From assembly GCA_054601695.1 (NCBI GenBank), contig BAAHQB010000083.1, positions 1 through 64,000 on the forward strand: a stretch of 64,000 nucleotides of DNA, given 5' to 3'. Below the pieces are notes generated by a model. That model had not been told where the DNA came from and searched no databases. It saw only the letters and a list, made by a program, of their open reading frames with translations. This document shows positions 36,787-64,000 of this stretch, one piece after another (within the stretch, counting starts at the first letter, position 1; each line of letters begins with the position of its first letter). The position numbers and the translations under genes are program-made. Origin of the DNA: Amorphochlora amoebiformis. Taxonomy: Eukaryota; Cercozoa; Chlorarachniophyceae.

Positions 36787-36830
<44 letters not shown>

Positions 36831-36872
36831 CTATATATTATCTGTATGTGCATGTATACGTACACACACCAT

Positions 36873-36926
<54 letters not shown>

Positions 36927-36937
36927 TATATATATAT

Positions 36938-36976
<39 letters not shown>

Positions 36977-37379
36977 TGCTAAAGCATCGGTATAAGTAGC
37001 ATGAGAAGACGCAGTTCGATGAGAGTACATATCGATAGCGTGTTGAAGTATCGTCGTATTACTATAGATAGCTGGAGATCGCTGGAGATTCCAGAGGTTC
37101 TTGGAGATCCTCTGATCCGCTAGTACCGATAGTACCCGGTAGTAACCGATAGTACCCGGTAGTAACGCTTCCGAGTATTAGGTGGCACGTGACGTCATAC
37201 GCTTCCGAAACTTTCCCGAAGATTTGAGAATGTTCGAGAATTTATAATGTTCCTAGAAATTTCTCTTAGAATTTCCCTTTATCATTCGTCATAATCTAAA
37301 CCGACTTGGTAAAATCGAGTGGACTACAATCAATCTCTGGGCTACCATTCTAGCATACCACTGCAACAGATAATATATA

Positions 37380-37428
<49 letters not shown>

Positions 37429-37989
37429 TACGTATATACATATAATATTTAGATATATAAAGGGGTAATAATATCGGGCACCCGAATGTGTAATGGGCGA
37501 CGAGCATGTGGAGCGCCCCACTGGCCGCAAACGCCATCAAACTGGATATACTATTCGAGTAACCTATGGTCACACCACAAGCATGTCATGGACCCTATCC
37601 AAGTAGCCTATGCATATATTATAAACGTACGAAAGAATGCATTTATCCATACTATATACACGTATGGTCTGTGATGTTTGGTTCGTGGTGAATATGACAT
37701 ATGTATCAGTGTTGCTTGCGATTTAACCCTTTTTCTTGGCAGGTGTGAATACAGCTTGGCGAAGCAGCGAGGACACGAGAAGATTGTATCGACCCCCCCA
37801 AAATTCCCTTAATGACGACGACAAAAAGACATAGTTGTTGAACGGAAGCTTCGAATACCGACCCAGCGTAAGCACGGGAACCAACATGCACTGGAAATCG
37901 TCCTCGGGGTTGCACTGGGTATATAAATAATATTTGCGCAATTTCTGTTGTTATATCTTCAAGTACACCTGTGATATGTACATGTATAC

Positions 37990-38040
<51 letters not shown>

Positions 38041-38041
38041 T

Positions 38042-38117
<76 letters not shown>

Positions 38118-39358
38118 CGTGTATACGTGTAAAGGTATCAGGATATGCCGATTTTTGTAGTTACCAGAATGGCTAACAAGTAGGTTGTGTTGATTGTCAT
38201 GTATGTTATCGCATCAAACTGAGGTCTGGATCCGGAATCAATATTTACGGCGCAAGATCCGTCGGGTTGGAGACCCGATTTGTACATGAGCAGGGTGAAG
38301 ATCAATGGCGACGCGATGTACTTGACTCCCATGGCCACTGAGCACTCCAGCACCTTAACACCGATCTGAGACCACTCCCACGGAGACGAGTTCTATCAAA
38401 CACATCCAGTGAGTAATTAATTTCACATACCCCATGCGAAAAATATTCGATTATTATTAATTGTGAATAATAAGAGCCGTATGATTCATTGGTGATGCCT
38501 TAAAAAAGTATTTGATACACCTGGATATATAAAATACGCAAATATTTAACCTTTCGGATAGGAAGGAAGAACCAGAAGAATTCTGCGGCGAATGTGACGA
38601 AGTGCTTGCTCTCGACGCAAACCATTTGCCATGTGCTCAGATTACGATTGCACGTCACCTAGTTGTGTTGAACAAAGCCTTTATACCCGAGCCCTCATGA
38701 GATATCAGCATCCCATGAGACCTAAGCATGATCTGAGCACCTCATGAGACCTCAAACCCTAGTGAATCTTAATGTTTACCTTCTGCTTGCCGCTTTCTGG
38801 TGGTCTGGTGTTGGAGTCCTTGCTGTCCTTGCTGTCCTTGCTGCCCTTACTGCCCTTGATGCTGTCATTTCTGTCCCTGACGCTGTCCTTGCTGTCCCCG
38901 ATGCTTTCCTTTGCGGGATCCTTTAGCTCCTCCGTGGTATGGTTTGGGAATAGGATCATCTGGGTGATCTTGATGACCTGCATTCCACCCAAAGCCGAAC
39001 CCATCCTGTCAAAACATAATGTTTAGCACATCACTTCAAATCACCGCACAGGCACACCATTACGGGCACACACGAATGCATAATACCCTCATTAAAACCC
39101 TAAATCTCTGCTGTCTTCAAACCCTTGTGTTTTGCGAAAGACAGTGTGAAAAATGTCGATAATGCTGTGAAGGTTAGAAAAGATCGAGCATGTTTTGAGT
39201 TTGAAAATTGCCAACAATGCTGTGATGGTCCTAGGTGGTAGATCAGCTTTTTCGAGCGCCTGGTAGTAAAGCAGCCAGATGGCTCCCGTCACTCCGTACT
39301 TGACACCGCACACAGACGAACGGGACGCCAGATATGCAACGGGGACACTTACTCCCAC
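35360..39358 (-). CDS. Wax-synthase-like membrane-bound O-acyltransferase
   Basis: Exons (minus): 39358-39216, 39005-38780, 38658-38551, 38392-38165, 37914-37728, 37563-37482, 36240-36006, 35464-35360 (TAA); phases 2, 0, 0, 0, 1, 2, 0; about 437 residues. Start ATG at 39358 ([12 protein letters not shown]). The core signature is [24 protein letters not shown] ([19 protein letters not shown]), where the conserved Asn of wax synthase/MBOAT proteins falls, and [17 protein letters not shown], which carries the active-site-type His. Several hydrophobic helices follow ([34 protein letters not shown]). Such enzymes esterify fatty acyl-CoA to alcohols or sterols in the ER membrane. Exon 2 adds a hydrophilic (GS)KDSKDS repeat linker not typical of the family. 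Introns are short and unique except 36241-37481 (telomere-like array) and 37915-38164 (TA). Confidence 0.83.
36416..36788 (+). repeat. Interstitial telomere-like (TTAGGG)n array
   Basis: About 370 bp of GGTTAGGGTTAGGG with variants GGTTAGGGTGTCG, GGATTAGGG and GGGTTACGG, flanked by TA runs, inside intron 36241-37481 of the acyltransferase. Divergent units and intronic position show an internal array, not a chromosome end. Confidence 0.85.
37040..37375 (-). repeat. Intronic dispersed repeat segment
   Basis: Carries GCTGGAGATC words (as at 19.8 kb), tandem AGTACCCGGTAGTAACCGAT units and, at 37255-37373 on the minus strand, a segment starting CAGTGGTATGCTAGAATGGT and containing GATTATGACGAATGATAAAG, related to the TA-embedded repeat of the 7-13 kb region. 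TA runs flank the right side. Confidence 0.5.
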
Positions 39359-40645
39359 TAATGAGGAAACATGCTATAAATTGAAGCAGCATAGTTATTG
39401 TTCGATTCGAATTCATTGAAATTCGAGCATACTAGTCACACGAAGCGATATGTCAAGTTGGTAAGTGAATCCAAATGGGTTTCGAAATTACAACATTACG
39501 AATGGTATTGAGTTTAGTATGTTGCGAATGGTATTGCGAATGGTGTTGCGAATAATGGTATTGGGAATAGTGTTTCGAATGGTCTCGCGATTTATATTTG
39601 TCTCGCTTGTGAATGGCATTGGGAATGAAACGCAAAATGGTTTCGTGCCCTGTTGTGCGCAATGTTGCTGTTGTACTTGCCTAAGTACTGAAACTCATAT
39701 TTTGTTCATTTCTTTTGGGGTGTGTAGCATGGCAGCATACTGGGAACCACCAAAGCCTCCATTTTCTGGATCTTTGATTCTCTTCGATGCCGCACGTGTC
39801 TGGGCTGTTTGACACGTGTGTGAGCTGTTTGACACGTGTCTGAGCTGTTTGACACGTGTCTTGCTGTTTGGTACATGCCGTTGCTAAACTTTCTTGTCAC
39901 AGTCCCTTCCTCCTAGGCAGTTCCGACACGAATGCATTCAAAACGGCCTTTTTTGGAAGCTCTCTTCTATACGTGTCGAATCAAAGTATCGACCTGGACT
40001 CAACGAATCGACCTGAAAACACATATTTATCTAGTTATATACCGTGACCACTATCGCCAACACGCCGATTCGCCGGTATACGCAATGATATCATAGTCAG
40101 TACTGATTTGTGTATCACAGTCTAGCAGTCGCGCGCGATCACTCGGACTAGTCGGCATCGAATACTACTGAATGAATACTAGAACCAGTAGAATGATTAA
40201 TTTCTACCGGCATCTTCATCGGACATGTGGCTAATGATAAAACACAATATGATTTCTAGACTCCACACTGATATAACCGTTGAACACATACTACTCTAGC
40301 TAACTAGTTTCTAGACTTTGAGCATCATCAGGTTGTTGATTTCAAGCCTTACGATTTCGAATGATTCTCTTAGGAAGAACCTAGAGAACACACTGGTATT
40401 ATTGAAGCCGGCACACAGTAGCCCATGCAATCCGACGCACATAGACCATAATTATAACGTATAGTAGCTCGATGTCTGCTTCAGGGCGGATGGCCCTGAG
40501 TACGGAAAAATAGTAACACGTTAGAACAGAATCAAGCCCAAACTACAACAACAAATGACTCCAAAGCCCGTCCTGCTACACTACTATCATCGCAAACAAA
40601 AACAAAAACTGTACCTTTCTGACATTGGTCAGCTCGACAGGCCGC
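39359..40645. other. Intergenic region with two minisatellites
   Basis: Upstream of the acyltransferase start. At about 39495-39595 there are roughly six copies of a (T)GCGAATGGTATT unit, and at about 39800-39870 three and a half copies of a 22-bp TGAGCTGTTTGACACGTGTC unit containing CACGTG E-box-like words. The rest is unique, with CTAGA words and no supported exon. Promoter elements for the acyltransferase may lie here. Confidence 0.55.
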
Positions 40646-42872
<2,227 letters not shown>

Positions 42873-43013
42873 GGACGCTAGGTAGCACAAGTGGCTCGTG
42901 AAATAATATCACGAAGGGTCCAAGGCGCGAAAAACTTCCTAAGTTTATTATCTTTCAAACCCGCTAATATTCCACTGGAATTAAGCCGAAAAGTTAAATC
43001 TTTTGAATTCGAA
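42873..43013. promoter_or_regulatory. 141-bp bidirectional promoter between beta-trefoil and glycosyltransferase-like genes
   Basis: The two start codons (42872 minus, 43014 plus) are separated by only 141 bp of unique sequence without TA repeats, so both genes very probably share one promoter region. No motif beyond general AT richness can be named safely. Confidence 0.6.
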
Positions 43014-45157
<2,144 letters not shown>

Positions 45158-45511
45158 GATTTGTGCAGTCCAGTAGAACAATGAATTATTGACTATTGTC
45201 TGACTATCGGGTTGCCAGCGAGAACAATTAAATTTACGTTTGATATTATCAAACAGTTTGTGAGCCGACATATTCAATGACAGTAAAATTATGATTACTA
45301 TTTGTTATAATGTAGATAATTACCAGATCGAATTAGCGGCAGGCACATATTAATGTAATTCGTGCTGTCTCCCTCCGGGTTGGCAGTGGTTGATTAATAC
45401 TAGTAATAATAGATAAAATTGCAATTTCTGAACACCGCGTTGGTCCATCTTTGAAGTTGGTAGTATATTGACATTTATCATATATATACAGTATCATACA
45501 CATACACATAT

Positions 45512-45573
<62 letters not shown>

Positions 45574-45900
45574 TATATGCGTAGAATCCCAGCAGGAGGG
45601 AAGAAAAACCGGAACCCAAAAAACCCGGAAGTGAACCGGAACCCAAAAAACCCGGAAGTGAACCGGAACCCAAAAAACCCGGAAGTGAACCGGAACCCAA
45701 AAAACCCGGAACTTGCCGGAAGTGAGCCGGAACCCAGCCGGATTTTTCAGGTTCGTCGTCGACCTTCCATCAAATCTCATCCAGTGGTGATATACGCACT
45801 TTAGGTGGTTTGAGGGGGGGAGGTAGAATTTGCAAACGGCTTCAAACGGCTTCGGAAGACTTTGATTTTCAGTTTCCTTTCCCTTTTTTTTTTCACGGAT
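45158..45900. repeat. Intergenic spacer with a 27-bp tandem repeat
   Basis: At 45608-45740 a 27-bp unit (ACCGGAACCCAAAAAACCCG plus GAAGTGA) is repeated four times nearly perfectly, then decays. It reads open on both strands because 27 is a multiple of three, but there are no splice or family signals. A TA run precedes it. The stretch 45800-45900 ends in a pyrimidine-rich tract before the dehydrogenase ATG. Confidence 0.75.
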
Positions 45901-57032
<11,132 letters not shown>

Positions 57033-58030
57033 TTTCGTTGGGCGCGAACCCTGCAATACTAATATTGAACACCGTGACATCACGCTCAAGTCATGGACTG
57101 GATATATCATAGGCTATATATCTCTAAATGTACTTGCATGAAAATTGAAATGGCCTCGAATGATTAAAGTTACTACTAGCACCGAACTAGCGAACTCTCA
57201 AGAACTGCAGCCTTCACGTGGATCTATAACTAGGTAACCTAGGTAACGTCCAGAACATTTCTAGCATACTAAAGTACTACGTACACTACCTAGAGTCCTA
57301 GATTACCTTACTCCGGTTACTACAATAAATCCCTAGATCTAGTGCTGTGACACTATACGAGATATATTAGTCTTTGTCCTAGCGCTAGAAGCCCCGATAA
57401 CTGGTTATCATAACTAGAATAAAGTAAAATTACACGGCACATGATTACGGTCGAGGCAAATTTCGCCGAGTTGGGTCGGATCACACTAATTTAATCATTT
57501 TACTAGTTTAATTTATTAGTAACCGTGCTGCCACTGGTAAATTAGTTGTAATTCCCTGGCAATGCGCGTGCAGGACCGTTATATCTGCTGTTGTGAGAGT
57601 CTGCGTACTATTCTAGATTGTAATTACCTAATAATATATTTTCAAAAATTAACATATTCATATATATACTACATGCAAGTTGTACATAATTTGTACTGGA
57701 TTTTTGTGATTACAATTGAACTTCATATGTGTTCCCCTTAGATCTAGATGTCACATGATTAATATGTAGTATTTCCGCGCGATAGATTTTTGGGCGAAAT
57801 CTTCTTAAAACATCCTACTCAAGGCTGTCGGCATGCATCATTCGCGACAGCGACGCTTGCAGTGTGATCCGTGAGAACCGAAATTTACTCATCGGTGTTT
57901 CTTTGGAATCCCGGGGCGATATCGTGACAAATCAGCTTATCACGCTGTGTTGATGTTGTGACACCTTCCCCAGTCACAGAGTCAGTTTATATTTCTCACA
58001 CGCGACGCGTGCCAAACGAAGCAACTGCTC
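57033..58030. other. Intergenic region between dehydrogenase and esterase genes
   Basis: Largely unique, AT-moderate sequence with CTAG-rich words and no TA microsatellite. It should include the 3' UTR of the dehydrogenase and the promoter of the esterase gene. No exon was recognised. Confidence 0.5.

Positions 58031-64000
<5,970 letters not shown>

Noticed and set aside
36416-36788. True chromosome end
   Set aside because: The array is degenerate and flanked on both sides by exons of one gene.
45494-45804. Minus-strand FRVFWVPVH repeat ORF or plus-strand NPEVNRNPK ORF
   Set aside because: A 27-bp tandem repeat is open in both directions by arithmetic; there is no start context, splice site or homology.

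Overview
The window is nuclear DNA of a eukaryote with spliced genes. It is dominated by (TA)n microsatellites that fill most introns and intergenic gaps, so almost every long Tyr-Ile ORF is a translated TA run. Genes were rebuilt exon by exon: an exon was accepted when its splice sites, its reading phase and the protein family on both sides agreed. TTAGGG-type arrays, Pro-Thr-Ser linkers of the 'SPTxxPT' style and secretory or bipartite-looking presequences fit a protist, perhaps a stramenopile-like alga. The taxon is inference only.

Layout. (1) 1-17560, minus: one very large secreted lectin gene, truncated at the window edge. It has a signal peptide, a LamG/concanavalin-type domain, a C-type lectin domain with EPN and WND calcium-site motifs, a block of near-identical His-Pro-Ser exons, and an array of at least 22 complete 69-nt mini-exons, all bounded by phase-1 introns. 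(2) 19286-24378, minus: a SAM-dependent methyltransferase joined to a C-terminal RidA/YjgF domain. (3) about 27400-30405, minus: a class-IV PLP aminotransferase-like protein, last exon not found. (4) 31330-34584, plus: a PLP-binding homeostasis protein (YggS/PLPBP), divergent from gene 3. (5) 35360-39358, minus: a wax-synthase-like membrane acyltransferase. (6) 40646-42872, minus: a ricin-B-type beta-trefoil protein. (7) 43014-45157, plus: a glycosyltransferase-like protein with a signal sequence, head-to-head with gene 6 across 141 bp. (8) 45901-57032, plus: a 15-exon short-chain dehydrogenase. (9) 58031 to the right edge, plus: a pectinacetylesterase/NOTUM-like esterase, partly resolved.

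The genes do not form an obvious pathway. Several concern surface or secreted glycans (the modular lectin, beta-trefoil protein, glycosyltransferase and carbohydrate-ester hydrolase), and two are PLP proteins side by side. The introns hold many minisatellites, interstitial telomere-like arrays, a probable hAT-type MITE with target-site duplication, and a TA-embedded interspersed repeat.

The strongest candidate for something undescribed is the lectin gene. Its tandemly amplified symmetric (1-1) exons sit in TA-repeat introns, so any subset could be spliced in or out without changing frame, and several copies are visibly half-deleted. No RNA genes, CRISPR arrays or bacterial-type elements were seen.
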